DNA from: Sarcophilus harrisii
Taxonomy: Eukaryota; Chordata; Mammalia; Dasyuromorphia; Dasyuridae
NCBI RefSeq assembly: GCF_902635505.1
Contig: NC_045427.1
Coordinates: forward strand, 619,435,165-619,499,164
DNA: 64,000 nt
Direction: 5' to 3'
A program made the position numbers and the translations under genes. The notes beneath the pieces were generated by a model, which made no database searches, was not told where the DNA came from, and saw nothing but the letters and a program-made list of their open reading frames with translations. Of the stretch, positions 32,270-43,149 are shown piece after piece; positions within the stretch are counted from its first letter, which is position 1, and every line of letters starts with the position of its first letter.

Positions 32270-32920
32270 TTCCCAGTACTCTTGGGAGTGACCATCAGCG
32301 TGGGTTCAGAGCCTTCAAGATGGAACAGACAGTTCACTGCAGGGCTCCGGGGGAGGAAGAGAAACCAAGATGCAAAGGGGAATTCCAAGGTTAGCTGTCT
32401 GAAAGGTGCTGTCAGCCTGATATGCCAGGCCAGGCCAGGCAGCTTTCTTGAGCACTGGAGACGTGCTAACCCCGGTCTCTGGGGAATGAACTGTCCATTT
32501 ATTGTGGATTCCAGGTCAGACCTCCTGGAAGAGCCCATGCTGATGCTTTCTGGGGGTGGTGCTTGGAACTCAGAGGCCTGATTGAGTTGCTGTCTGAATT
32601 CAGGGGTGTGCAGTGGCTTCTAGACATGTGCATCTGCAGGAACAAGAAGGTGGGCTGCCCTGAAGGCAGCAATGATCAGGGTCCTGAGTGAAATGGCTCA
32701 GAATTCAGAAGTCTCTCCTGAACTCCCCTGCTGTAGCTCCATGTTACGTACTGAGAGGGAGTCAGTGGCCAGAGAAGATGCTGGTTGGATGCCCTTGGAA
32801 GGCCAGGTACTCCATTCTGATGGCCCTCTTCTCTTTCCTTCCACTGAGCTGACTCAATGGCTGGCAGATACATTGCCCTTAATTTTCATCTTGACCCCAA
32901 GTGAGTCCTGAAAAAAATAT
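32270..32920 (+). other. Non-repetitive intronic block
   Basis: Unique sequence with balanced composition. The short open frames across it have no recognised similarity. No function can be assigned. Confidence 0.35.
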
Positions 32921-33434
32921 TTTTTTCTAATAAAACTTTATTTCCCTCTCATCTTCTCCTCTCTCAAATAAAAGAAAAAAAAAAGAAAGTCCCCCAAACC
33001 CCAATTTTTAAAAGCAAACATTTATGGTTATGCAAAGCAAATCCCCCCATTGGTTATTTCCAAAAATATGTTTCATTCTGTACATTGAGTCCATTACGTC
33101 TCTGTCAGGAAGGATGTAGGTAGGATGCTTCCTCTGCAATCCTGGGTGGTCTTTGAATCACGTTTTTCAGACAGAATTGTTTTGCAGAGAAGCTGAAGAA
33201 CTCTTGTTCATGTCAGCCTAATGTCTACCCTTCTTTTGAGTCAAGCCAATGTCTCTGCTGTCCCTCTTGCACCCCCTCGCTCCTTCCTGCCTCTGTGAGA
33301 ATTCTCGTGTTGCCTTCTCGGCTTGTGTTCTTCTTTCCCTCCTCATTGTCTCTTCAGATCTTGTTCTTACACTAAGGCTTAACTCCAGCCCACCGCCCTG
33401 CATGAGACCAGGGGGTATGATTCCTTGGAAAGAG

Positions 33435-33590
33435 TCAGAGACTTTATATGTCAGTGCTAGCTCTAGCATGTCTGCCCATGTGAAGCTGAAGAAATCACTT
33501 AGTTTGTGTTTTGTCGTCTGTAAGAAGAGGGGCTGGGATGAGATGACCTTTGAGTTTCCTTCCATGGCTAGATCTAGCTTCCTGGGATTT
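33435..33590 (+). repeat. tRNA-type SINE, diverged
   Basis: TGAAGAAATCACTTAGTTTG, TGTCGTCTGTAAGAAGAGGG and GATGACCTTTGAGTTTCCTT follow SINE order. Confidence 0.55.
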
Positions 33591-33609
33591 GTAGGTAGAA
33601 CTAGCTCCC

Positions 33610-33725
33610 TGAGGAAAGGGCTTCTTTTTTGCCTCTTTTTGTATTCCCAGTACTTAAATGGTACCTAGCACATAGTAGGTGCTTAATAAATGTTTATTGA
33701 ATGCATTGAATGGATGAATAAATGA
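33610..33725 (+). repeat. L2-type LINE 3' end
   Basis: GCCTCTTTTTGTATTCCCAG, TACCTAGCACATAGTAGGTG, then CTTAATAAATGTTTATTGAA and a TGAATGAATAAATGA-like tail. Confidence 0.75.
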
Positions 33726-33776
33726 ACTTCCTCCTCTCTTGTTTTTCTGATATTTATTGCTTACTTTCTAGACCCC

Positions 33777-33951
33777 AGTTTCTTAAACTGTGATTTGCTA
33801 CCCCATATGGGGTCTTGTCACTGAATGTGGTGGTCACAAAATTATGATTTATTATCAGTAAATACCTATTTTACATACCTATATACTTGAGGCCATGTGA
33901 ATATTTCTGGGGCAAAAAGGGGGCTTTTTTTTTTTTAAAGCCCTGCTCTAA
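33777..33951. mobile_element. MITE-like DNA transposon, family B copy 1
   Basis: Starts AGTTTCTTAAACTG. The interior has CACAAAATTATGATTTATTA, TCAGTAAATACCTATTTTAC and ACTTGAGGCCATGTGAATAT, shared with copies at 52.2 and 61.1 kb. The right inverted end is degraded to TTTAAAGCCCTGCTC. Confidence 0.65.
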
Positions 33952-34079
33952 ACCATTTTAGGAATACACGATTATATTCCATTTGTTCTAATTAGAATTG
34001 AGCCTCCAAAGTAAACAAAATCCTAATCCAAACTACTGACTTCTTTGCTTGTCTCCCTAGCTCACTTAGTTGTGAACTG

Positions 34080-34620
34080 ATTGTGGGTTCAATGAATGCT
34101 CGTGGCTTGAATTCTGTAGGTTGGCTTGGGCCCTAGAAATCTGATAACAGCCTCTGAACTCAGGATAATAAACATCTCCCTCCCGTTGGTCAGGTCTGCT
34201 TCCCACTGCATCTCTGACCAGTCTTGTCTGCTGCTCCCTGGATCAAATCCATCCTTCCAAGGCAAGAAGTGTTAATTAATGTTAGGAGTAGGGTGGCTGC
34301 AAGGTTTCCATTAATCAATTAGGTTTCCTCAGACTGTGGCAACCCTTTGGTCTACAGGAAGAATTGGAAAGCACAGGGCAAGGTGAATGGGATGGTGGGT
34401 GGGAAGCAGGGAGGACTAGGCTGGGGTAGGAGAGGGTGCCCCAGTGACGTGTAGCATTGGTATGAGATTTCAGAGAAGGAGCAGATGTTGCCTCGGTGCC
34501 AGTGAGCCCACCCAGAGATTATACCAGGCCCAGAGAGGAATTTCAGGGTTTGGAGTGTCTCGTCTCTCCTGACAGCTGGAAGGGTGATAGCAGAATCAGT
34601 CATGGTAGTCAGTCCCATTA
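34080..34620 (+). other. Non-repetitive intronic block
   Basis: No repeat signature. AT-rich words such as TTAATTAATG and CATTAATCAATTAG (homeodomain-like) are mixed with balanced sequence. Possible conserved noncoding element; nothing else seen. Confidence 0.35.
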
Positions 34621-34809
34621 GGACCTGTGTTTTTTAAATCAAAAAGTCTCCAATCTGCTCAAGCAGCTTAAGGCTAGAAAGGAAATGTAGTCCTGCCATA
34701 ACAGCCTCTTCAGGGTCTCTACCCATCTCCTGCCTTTCCCACTTCCAGGCTATGGAAACGAGCTAAGAGAAAAGCACATCTTCCCAAATTCAGTGAATCC
34801 AGTTCAATC

Positions 34810-35330
34810 ACTAGTCCCCCTGAATCAACACATATTTATGACCAGTACTGTCCTAGGCACTATGGGGGGAATGACAGGAAACTGAAGACCCAAAATCTGA
34901 CCTCAGGGAGCTTTTGTTCTAGTGAGAGTAGACAGAACACTCACACAAAAACATCTCAAGGGCCCTTAAAAAGCTGCCTATAATCAAGTGCCAATTAATG
35001 TTAACTGTGTTCCTACTTTAAGCAAATCTGACATAAGAAATGCAGAATTTTCAAGCAAGGTTAACTATACAAGGGGTGGAGGGAGGAAAGGAGGGAAGAA
35101 TTCTTCACTTTACAGAAAGATTCACCCCAGGGTTCCTTTAAATAGCAAAATTTTTTAGTACATTTATAACATAGGTTAATTGATTAAAAATTCTAATGGA
35201 CCTACCAGGGCATAAATGCTGATGGGACATAGAAAAAAAGGAGAGATCATTCTGGTGGGGTTAATCAGGGAGAGCTTTCTGGAGAAGGAAACTTTCAAAA
35301 AGATATTTCTCCCTGTTGTCAAGTCAGTTG
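34810..35330 (-). repeat. L2-type LINE relic, broken
   Basis: ACACATATTTATGACCAGTA, TCCTAGGCACTATGGGGGGA, CAGGGAGCTTTTGTTCTAGT and AGAGCTTTCTGGAGAAGGAA are inverted L2 landmarks separated by less recognisable sequence. Confidence 0.55.
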
Positions 35331-35450
35331 GTCAATAAGCATTTATTAAGCGCCTCCTGTGTGTGTCAGGCCATGTGCTAAACTCTGAGATGCAAAGAAA
35401 TGCAAAAGGCTGTTCCTGCCTTCAAAGAACTCACCGAATGTTAAATTTTT
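35331..35450 (-). repeat. L2-type LINE 3' end
   Basis: GGTCAATAAGCATTTATTAA, GCGCCTCCTGTGTGTGTCAG and TGCCTTCAAAGAACTCACCG, a second terminus abutting the preceding relic. Confidence 0.7.
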
Positions 35451-35599
35451 ATTCTTGCCCTGGGCCTGACTTATTTGAAGGAATAGGCGATTTGGAATGA
35501 GGGCATCTGCAGCAAATTTTATCAGGCATAAAGTAGGTTAATATTGGCCGCTCCTTCTCCCCCCTTCCCTTTCTTCCCAGTATGGAAATTTCCTCTTCA

Positions 35600-35755
35600 G
35601 AAAAGCCATTCTGTAACTCTCAGTCTTGGAGAGTTATGAAGGGCACTGGAAGACAGTGGCTTGCCCCTTGTCTTAGAGTTAGTGGGTGTCAGAAGCAGGA
35701 TTTGAACTTCTGTCATAAAGGCTTGACATTAGCCACTATGTCATATGACCTTCAA
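35600..35755 (-). repeat. MIR-like SINE
   Basis: CAGTGGCTTGCCCCTTGTCT, TAGAGTTAGTGGGTGTCAGA and GGATTTGAACTTCTGTCATA in inverted order. Confidence 0.6.
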
Positions 35756-35779
35756 TGGTGGGAGAAAGTTGAACCACTC

Positions 35780-36050
35780 TGTGATTGCTGGTACCCTTTA
35801 TCAAGTCCAACCATACTCATTAATTGTCCGTGGTTCCTCTGTGCTTCCAGACTCCTCAGCTTGGTACCCCCAAACCCTTCACAGTCTGACTCCAGCCTCT
35901 CTTTCCAAGCTTATCAAACATTACCACCCTTGATACATACTGCATTTCAGCTAGACTGGCCTAGTGCTGTTCCATGAACTTAGTCATCTTTGTCCCACCC
36001 ATGTGCCTTTTACACTGATGGTCAGTAAAAAGCTGCCCATGCTCAGATTT
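35780..36050 (+). repeat. L2-type LINE coding relic
   Basis: GTCTGACTCCAGCCTCTCTT, CATTTCAGCTAGACTGGCCT and TGTTCCATGAACTTAGTCAT resemble the C-terminal region of L2. Confidence 0.5.
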
Positions 36051-36079
36051 GGAAGGGACCTTAACTAGTACCTTAAGAA

Positions 36080-37450
36080 TGGGTTAGCGAGTTAACCAGA
36101 ACCCAAGGTGAAAGTAGACACAGTAGGCTTGTCAGTATATTGGAGAAATAAAGCACAGGAAATAATCAGAGAACAATAGAATAATAGGATAAGAATGATT
36201 TTGCTCTCAGCAAAGCATTTGACAGACTCTCGTGTTCTTCTTATGGGAAAGATGTAGACTAGGAAAAAAAAAGGCAAATAAATAGACCCAGAACCACTTG
36301 AATAGCCAAACCTAAAGAGCAGTCATTAACGGTCCCATGCTACCTTGGAAGTTGGTATTTAATGGAGTGCTCCAGGATTTAACCTGCCCCTCTGCTTCTT
36401 AATATTTTCATCAATACCTGGGTATAAAAGGATGGCTTGCTTATCAGATTTTCAGATGACACAAATCTGAGAGGGATAGCTAACACATTGGCTGACAGTC
36501 AGGATTTTTAAAAGATCTTCACAGAACCAAACGACAATAAAATGCAATAGGGACAAAGTACAAAATCTTATATTTATAGCTTCACAAGGAGCAGATGAGG
36601 GAGATAGCAGAATGGCTAGATAGCAGTTTAACCTGAAAAAGATCGGGGTGTTTTAGTGGACTACAAGCCTGAAATGTGACTTGAAACCCCAAAAAGGTAA
36701 TACAGTCTCAGGTTAGATGGAGAGAAGCCTAGTGTCCAGGATCAGGAATGTGCAAATCTTGACAGACTTTGCCCTGGATAGATCACATGAGGGATATTGG
36801 CTTCACTTATGGTCAGAGCATTTTAGAAAGGGCAGATGAGCTGGGAAACATCAGTCAGGATGAAAATATTTGGAGGGCTGTCATGTGAACAGGAGATTTG
36901 GTTCATTCTATTTCAATCCAGTGGATGGAACTAGGAATACCTACCACTTCTAGGTGACATTATGGATGCAGCACTGAAGTCAGGAAGATTTAAGAGTCCA
37001 AATCCAACTTCAGACACTTACTAGCTGTGTGGCCCCATGCAAGTCATTTTACCCTTGTCTGCCTCACTTTACTCATCTGTAAAATGGCAAGAAGAAGAAT
37101 AAAAGCCCCCCTACCTTCCTTAGTTATTGTGAGGCTCAAATGAGATAATATTTGTAAAGTACTGGGTAAACCTTAAAACTTTTGCTGTTATTAAGTAGGA
37201 GCAACGGGTAAAAGTTGCAAGGAGGTAAATTGGGTTCTGATAGTAGGAAAAATTTCCTAAAAGATCTGTGTCCAGAATCAATGGGTGTTTCTTTGAAGGC
37301 AGGTTTCCTCTCACTAAAGGTATTAAGTTGAGGCTAGAAACTACTTGTCAGGTATCATGTAGACTTGTAGAGGACATTCTTAAGATATTTATTGAGGATC
37401 CTTCCGAATCTAGAATTGTGTGATTATGACTCCAATGTTTTTATCATTGG
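36080..37450 (+). repeat. L3/CR1-clade LINE, 3' portion
   Basis: TCAGATGACACAAATCTGAG reads Ser-Asp-Asp-Thr, from the F(A/S)DDT box of CR1-type reverse transcriptase. GAAAAAGATCGGGGTGTTTT, GTGGACTACAAGCC, CATGAGGGATATTGGCTTCA and AGGAGCAACGGGTAAAAGTT follow in L3 order. The 3' UTR ends at TCTAGAATTGTGTGATT. It is split by a SINE at about 36,950-37,195. Old, with many breaks. Confidence 0.8.
36950..37195 (+). repeat. tRNA-type SINE nested in the L3/CR1 LINE
   Basis: TAGGTGACATTATGGATGCA, CTTACTAGCTGTGTGGCCCC, CTTTACTCATCTGTAAAATG and AATGAGATAATATTTGTAAA. L3 sequence stops at AACTAGG before it and resumes at AGGAGCAACGGGT after it, so it inserted after the L3. Confidence 0.8.
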
Positions 37451-37699
37451 GTTTTGGGAGAAGGGAATAGGAGTAGAAAAGAAGTCTTCATGAAGGAAGT
37501 GAACATGGAGATTTTGACATATAGGAGTCAAAAGTGGAAACCTAACAAACTCTGCTCCCTCGCTTTTAGGGTAGGCTGGCTGGGCAGCCCCAGAGTCAAC
37601 CTTGAAGCACATAGAGACAGTCAAAGACTAGGGATCTTCCAAGAATTCAGAGTGACTCAGGGCTGTGACACACAAGATCATCATACAATTCCATTCGGT

Positions 37700-38710
37700 T
37701 CAATTCAGTTCAACAAATAGGCGATCATCAAGTGACTGTTACATGCCAGCCACTGTACTTGGGACATGGCATACAAAGACAAAGAGAAAAAGTCTTACCC
37801 TCTGAGGGCTTACATTCTGTTAAAAGGGAGCAATGAATAAATGTATACAGAGTATTTTAATTGGAGAAGGGAAAGGAAGCAGTAACAACTCAGGGAAAAG
37901 ACTTCTTCAAGGTGTCTAAGCTAGCTTTAAAGTGATTCAGGAGTGCTGAGAGGAAGAGATAAGGAGAAAGGTCATCATTAAAGGACCATGCCCAAAGGCA
38001 TGGAAGAGGGAAATGGGGTGCCATATCATATAGAGAATATAGCAAGTTAGTCAATTTTACTGAAATGTAGAGTGTGTAAAGGGGATTAATTTGGAATCAT
38101 CATGGAAAGAGATATGGACCAACTAGTCAAATCCATTAAATGCCAAAGAGGAGAGTTTGCATTTTATTCTACTGGCAAAAGGAAGCCATTGATGCTCCTT
38201 GAGCAAAGGAGTATCATGGTTTAATTTGCACTTTTGCAATATTAATTCGTCAGCTATGTGGAGGGTGGACTGAAACAGCGAGAGAGTAGAGGCAAGGAGA
38301 TCAATGAGGAAGCTATTGAATATAAGTAAGAAATGATGAAAGCTCAAATTGTGGTGATTGTAGTAGGGATGGAGAGGAAAAATTAACACAGTTTGGCAAT
38401 TAGATATGAGAATAGGGTGAAATAAATGGAAGAGTCGATGGTGACTCTTTGAGTATGACCTGAAAGACTGAAAAGATTGTGATATTCTAGACAGGAATAG
38501 ACAAGTTAGGAAGAGGAGCAGGTTTTGGGGGAAAAGATAATGAGTTTTAATTCAGATATGGTGAGTTTAAGATGCTTATGGACTATTCAGGTGAAGATTT
38601 GAAGGTAGGGCTTAGGAGAGTGATATCAACTAAATACATAGATTTAACAATCAGATGCAGAAAGATGATTGTTGAATCTCATGGGGAATAATGAGACTTA
38701 AAGAGAGAGA
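37700..38710 (-). repeat. L2-type LINE, long inverted segment
   Basis: ACATGCCAGCCACTGTACTT, AAGGCATGGAAGAGGGAAAT, AAAGAGGAGAGTTTGCATTT, GTTAGGAAGAGGAGCAGGTT and TAAGATGCTTATGGACTATT follow antisense L2 order over 1 kb. Confidence 0.75.
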
Positions 38711-38851
38711 AGAAAAGAGAGTCCATGTCAGATCTCTAGAGCAAGTCCATACTTGGTGGGGTAATGATGTCTCTTTCCCAAAGAGGAAGCTGAATAATAG
38801 TCAGACACTAGGAGGGTCAAAGAACCCCTGTGGGACAGGTGAATGCAGATA

Positions 38852-38852
38852 G

Positions 38853-38912
<60 letters not shown>
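38852..38912. repeat. (CA)n(GA)n compound microsatellite
   Basis: About 18 bases of ACAC followed by 42 bases of AGAG. Confidence 0.95.
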
Positions 38913-38918
<6 letters not shown>

Positions 38919-39099
38919 CCAATTTCAGTCCATGTTTAAGTCACATAGTCTCTTTTAGTACATTACTAGAGCCACACATAATTCCCAGGTAGACTTGGAG
39001 TTCCCCAAGGTCAGGCTCTTTATGGTGGTATAGTTCAGTTTCGAACTGGGCATGTAATAATCACAAAGCCAGCACTTGTTGATGAATCAATAAGTCCAG

Positions 39100-39560
39100 T
39101 TGCAGATCTCTGCCCTCACCCCCACCGACCCACCCACCCAGGTCATGGAAGCAGCAGCCTCCACATTTGATGGCCTCGGTGGGGCGTGGTGCTGATAATT
39201 GGCTGCTCGATGATTTTATGTCTGTCTAAGCATTTCTCCTTGTGGGTGGATGTGTTATGTCTGTGTGAATGAGTCTTTCAGAAATGAATACATAACACAG
39301 GGGAATGGCTAATAATACATTGTCTTTTACGTCTTTGTCAGGGAGGATGCCCCAGCTCAGGAAGTCACATCCCAGCATCTCAGGAGAGAGATGCGGGGCA
39401 GAAAGCAGTAAGAAGTGCATGAGGTTCCTTGAAGGCTCACTCATTGACCTCGTACTTGGCAATGAGGAGATGAAGTCTGAGACTCTTCTTGCTTCATAAA
39501 AAAAGCAACTTCCATCGGTGTGAGTGTGTAGCTAGAAGCTTGGACTCCAGAACTGTAGCT
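39100..39560 (+). other. Non-repetitive intronic block, CpG-bearing
   Basis: Contains GGTGGGGCGTGGTGCTGATA, CTGCTCGATGATTTTATG and GAAATGAATACATAACACAG with no repeat match. The GGGGCGTGG word fits a KLF/Sp site. Candidate conserved noncoding element. Confidence 0.4.
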
Positions 39561-39689
39561 AACTTGCTCCATGACCTTGGATAGGCTCCCTAACCTTTCT
39601 GAAACTGCCTTTCCTTGCCAGCTTTCGTGTGTGTCAGTAACATTACCGTTCCCCCTTGACACCCAGGCTAAAACTACATGGAGCTCACA

Positions 39690-40345
39690 TCTGACGTCTC
39701 CTCCTCCTCCTCCACTCTCCCATTCTGCCAGTCACTGTCAATTCTCCTTCATGCTATCTCTCTGACCCTTTTCCTTTTCATATCTGCCACCCAATTCCAC
39801 GTCCTCATTGCTCATAAGCCAGCCTCCAGCATCTTTCACAGCTCCCAGTGCCATCCATCTGGAGTACTGCAGGCGTATTTATCTTTTTGGAAGTGTGCTT
39901 TTCATCATGTTACTCCTTTCCCCAAGAATTCCCCCTATTCATTCCTGCCTCCGAGTCATTGTTTCTACCTTTCCTTCATCCATAAATGCCATCCTCCTCT
40001 TAAGCTGTATAGTGGAAAGATCTCAAAATTTGGAGATTAAAGCCCTGGGTTCAAATCTCCCATTTTCTACTTACTATTTGGGTAAGCTGAGGCACATTGT
40101 GTTTTGTCTTTGGGCTTTAATTTCCACATCTGTAACATCAGGAGGTTGGATTATATGATTTCCACGGTCTCTTTTGGCTCTGAGTCAACGATCTTTTACT
40201 CTTGAAATTTTAACCATCCCTCAAGGCTTGTTCAGGTTTCGCCTACGTCCTTCATCATGAAGCTTGTCTTGACTTTCCCAGCAGGTTTCTTTAGCACTTT
40301 GCATCTGAACCATACAACTTAGTCCTTAATTACCATATTGGTACA
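39690..40345 (+). repeat. L2-type LINE interrupted by a SINE
   Basis: GTCACTGTCAATTCTCCTTC, CATCATGTTACTCCTTTCCC and CATAAATGCCATCCTCCTCT precede the SINE. CCCTCAAGGCTTGTTCAGGT and AAGCTTGTCTTGACTTTCCC continue the same L2 region after it. Confidence 0.65.
40005..40200 (+). repeat. tRNA-type SINE nested in L2
   Basis: CTGTATAGTGGAAAGATCTC, GGGTTCAAATCTCCCATTTT, TTAATTTCCACATCTGTAAC and GATTATATGATTTCCACGGT; L2 flanks both sides. Confidence 0.7.
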
Positions 40346-40349
40346 AATA

Positions 40350-40800
40350 TAGGCCTGCTCTGAATATAGGTCACATTAAGAGCTATAACTAGCACAGGGT
40401 GAATAGGACTTTGCCCTAGGTTACCAACATGGGGGAGGGTCCATTTCCTCCCCACATCAACCCATCCCTGCACATCTCCTTGTGGCCCTCTAGTGGCTCA
40501 TTGTGGACCACTTTGGAACTTTTACTCTTAGGGTCCTTTCCCTGAGATCCCCCTCTCCTGGGAGCCCATTCTCTGTTTCAATAAGCTCCGTGGTTTGGCT
40601 GCCCCTAAGTTGATTCAGCTGTGCCAGTAGCGGATTGCTTTCTGTGCCAGTACTATATTACCCCGCTTATACTATTACATCAATTGAATTTAGGCACAGT
40701 CAAGGCTGATTTATGGCTCTGGACACATCCCTAAAGTAGAATCTCATACATCATAGCCCAAAGGTCATGTAGCCCATCTCACCCCCTCATTGGGTGAGGG
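40350..40800 (+). other. Non-repetitive intronic block
   Basis: Unique sequence including CCATTCTCTGTTTCAATAAG and GTGCCAGTAGCGGATTGC. No known element or gene recognised. Confidence 0.35.
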
Positions 40801-41184
40801 AGGAGTAAATGATTTATTTAGGGTCACACTACAACCATATTTTAAAATAGGGATTAATAGATAAATGATCAACTGAAAATAGTTATATTTTATGTAACTT
40901 TTATATAATTTTATTTTATATAAATTTTACATAATAGTTATATAGAAAATAGATCTCTGCTTGCAGTGGTATGGAGAAGATAGGGGCTGAGATATTTATC
41001 CCTAGTTTCTAGATCAGAAAACAATACTGTTAATATTTACTGAGAGCCTTTCATGGGCCCTTTACTGAGTAGGAGAAAATGGGAAAATTCACTCTCTTTG
41101 TTGATTTTTCAGTGAGGAACCCCTTCTACAACACAAGCTGTCACTGGCTCAGTGACAAAGCCGTGTAGAAAGCTGCCTCGGCCA

Positions 41185-41300
41185 CTGAGAGGCTCAGTGA
41201 TTTGCTCAAAGGTCATACAATCCATGTCTATCAGTGGCAGAATCTGAATCCAGCTCTTTCTGACTTCATTATCTTTGTATCTGTACACTTCTTCTACTAA
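41185..41300 (-). repeat. MIR fragment
   Basis: GGCTCAGTGATTTGCTCAAA, GGTCATACAATCCATGTCTA and CAGTGGCAGAATCTGAATCC in inverted MIR order. Confidence 0.6.
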
Positions 41301-41411
41301 ATTATTATTATATGAGTATGTATGTGTGTATGTATATACATGTACACATATGTATTTACACATCATTATATATGTATATATTTATACACACATATATATG
41401 CATATATATAT
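41300..41411. repeat. TA/TG/CA-rich low-complexity tract
   Basis: About 110 bases of alternating purine-pyrimidine words (TATG, TACA, TATA). Confidence 0.9.
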
Positions 41412-41585
41412 AAGCATTTATTAAGCACTCACTATTTGCCAGGTACTATGCTACATATTAGGGATACAAACATAAAATGAAAATGATTCATTCACTCAAG
41501 GCATCTGTCAGAGGAAATAACCTGTTACATATAAGCAGATACAAATGTATACAAAGTAGTTATAATGTAATTTTGGGAGAGTATC
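41412..41585 (-). repeat. L2-type LINE 3' end
   Basis: TAAGCATTTATTAAGCACTC, TATTTGCCAGGTACTATGCT and AAATGTATACAAAGTAGTTA in inverted order. Confidence 0.7.
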
Positions 41586-41625
41586 CCTATATGTATATAT
41601 AATATATATATACACACACATACAC

Positions 41626-41698
41626 ACTTGGTGTCCTAAAAATCTTAGTGCAATTTTAAGCTATTAAACCTACACTAACACTTTTGAAACACCCTGTA
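41626..41698. mobile_element. Mariner-type MITE, 73-bp palindrome
   Basis: Left end ACTTGGTGTCCTAAAAATC and right end ACTTTTGAAACACCCTGTA are inverted repeats that continue almost to the centre (about 23 of 33 positions pair). The ACAGGGTGT...ACACCCTGT ends are typical of mariner-derived miniature elements. Confidence 0.65.
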
Positions 41699-41703
41699 TT
41701 TAC

Positions 41704-41724
41704 ACAGACAGACAGACAGACAGA
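41704..41724. repeat. (ACAG)n microsatellite
   Basis: Five ACAG units directly after the mariner-type MITE. Confidence 0.9.
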
Positions 41725-41745
41725 TATGCAGACAAAGAATTAGAT

Positions 41746-42019
41746 TGATTGCTAGATTGAGGGCCGTTCAGATGATTGATAGATTATAGGTGGGCAGTTG
41801 ATAGGTAGGGAGTTGGATAAACAAGTAGCTATGGTGAATTGGGCAGGTGGGTTTCTGAGGGGAGCCCCCCCCCCAGTGGGGCTGATTGATAGACTGAGGG
41901 CCATACAGATAGATGATTGATAGATTATAGGTGGGCAGTTGATAGGTAGGGAGTCAGGTAAACAAGTAGCTATGGTGAAGTTGGGCAAGTGGGTTTCTGA
42001 GGGGAGCCCTCCCCAGCTA
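41746..42019 (+). repeat. Tandem duplication, two units of about 137-142 bp
   Basis: Unit 1 (41,746-41,882) and unit 2 (41,883-42,019) share GATTGATAGATTATAGGTGG, GCAGTTGATAGGTAGGGAGT, AACAAGTAGCTATGGTGAA and GTGGGTTTCTGAGGGGAGCC in the same order. Few substitutions and small indels separate them, suggesting a fairly recent duplication. Confidence 0.9.
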
Positions 42020-42400
42020 GGACTGAAGGGAGGAGGGGTCCCAGGCCTTGAGGTAGCAGTGTTGCTGCAGGCAGCCATTAGCATCACACTCCATGCTCTG
42101 CGCTGTCTCTTCCCCAGGGAGGTTAGAGATAGGCAAACAAAAGCCAATCGGAATGCATGGGCCACCCTCGGGTTTGCACAAGCCAGATGCTGTAGGAACA
42201 TGTAGGCCACATTCAGCCCAGTACAGTTTATCCTGCCTCATGTTCTTCTCATTGTTTCCTTCTGTGATGTTTGTCCCTCTAATCAGACTCTGTCTGTGCT
42301 CAACGAGGGCAGGAAGGGTGATTTTTCCCTCTCTTGTCAGCCCGGTTCCCTGTCCAGGTACAAGCACGTAGGAAATGTTCAGTAAATACTAATGGGGTTG
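42020..42400 (+). other. Non-repetitive intronic block
   Basis: Unique sequence after the tandem duplication, with several CpGs. The last 60 bases may be an old L2-like end (AAATGTTCAGTAAATACTAA). No gene recognised. Confidence 0.35.
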
Positions 42401-42804
42401 TTTTCTTATCTAGAAAAAAGGATCAAAGCCTGAGCTTCTGCACTCCTGACACTGAGAGGGTGGGAATACTTAGGAAAACCAGCTTCAGAACAGAGAGAGG
42501 GGTAGAATTATAAGAATAATGATATTTTGGTCGGTCCTGCCTTTCATAGACATAAGGACTTATGATGAACAAATCCCATCTGCCAATGCAGACCAGCAAT
42601 TGCTCTCTAGCATAAAGTCTGGAGTTTCCTGGAGCACTGAGAGCCCAAGGTCACGTGGCTGATGTGTTTCTGAGGTGGGCCGTTGCCTAAGTCACGTACT
42701 AACTGTCCTGTCTCTGGGTAATAACAGCATTAAAACTAACAACAACAGCTGATGTTTCTGTTGTTCTTTGAGATTTACATAGAAAGAGAGAACTGGTCTC
42801 AGAA

Positions 42805-42950
42805 TCAAGAGCTCTCGGGGTCATGTTCCATCCCTGGCATCTACTGACTTGGACAAATCAATTAACCACTCAGAGATGTGGGCAGCTCTCTAATACTATA
42901 AATCTTGTGGAAGGTGCTGGTCAGCTTCGTGAAGAGAAAATCCTCTTCGA
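42805..42950 (+). repeat. tRNA-type SINE, diverged
   Basis: CTACTGACTTGGACAAATCA, ATTAACCACTCAGAGATGTG and GGCAGCTCTCTAATACTATA resemble the SINE family with the bipartite tail. Confidence 0.6.
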
Positions 42951-42959
42951 GGAGTTTCT

Positions 42960-43075
42960 TATAGGAATCAATCAAGAAACAACAGCACCTAATGTAGCAC
43001 TTTGCTAACTGCTAGGGATACAAAAAGAGGCAGAAGAAAGTTCCTGTCCTCGAGAAACTTATAATCCAATGGAGG
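42960..43075 (-). repeat. L2-type LINE 3' end
   Basis: AATCAATCAAGAAACAACAG, CTAACTGCTAGGGATACAAA and GAGAAACTTATAATCCAATG in inverted order. Confidence 0.65.
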
Positions 43076-43149
43076 AATGAAGTCACAGCACTTCCAAAGT
43101 ACTTCCCACTCATGATCTCATTTGATTCCCATAATAACCCCAAGAGTCT

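Noticed and set aside
41752-42210. 152-codon minus-strand frame with internal repeats
   Set aside because: The internal protein repeat is the tandem DNA duplication read through; no homology or gene structure.
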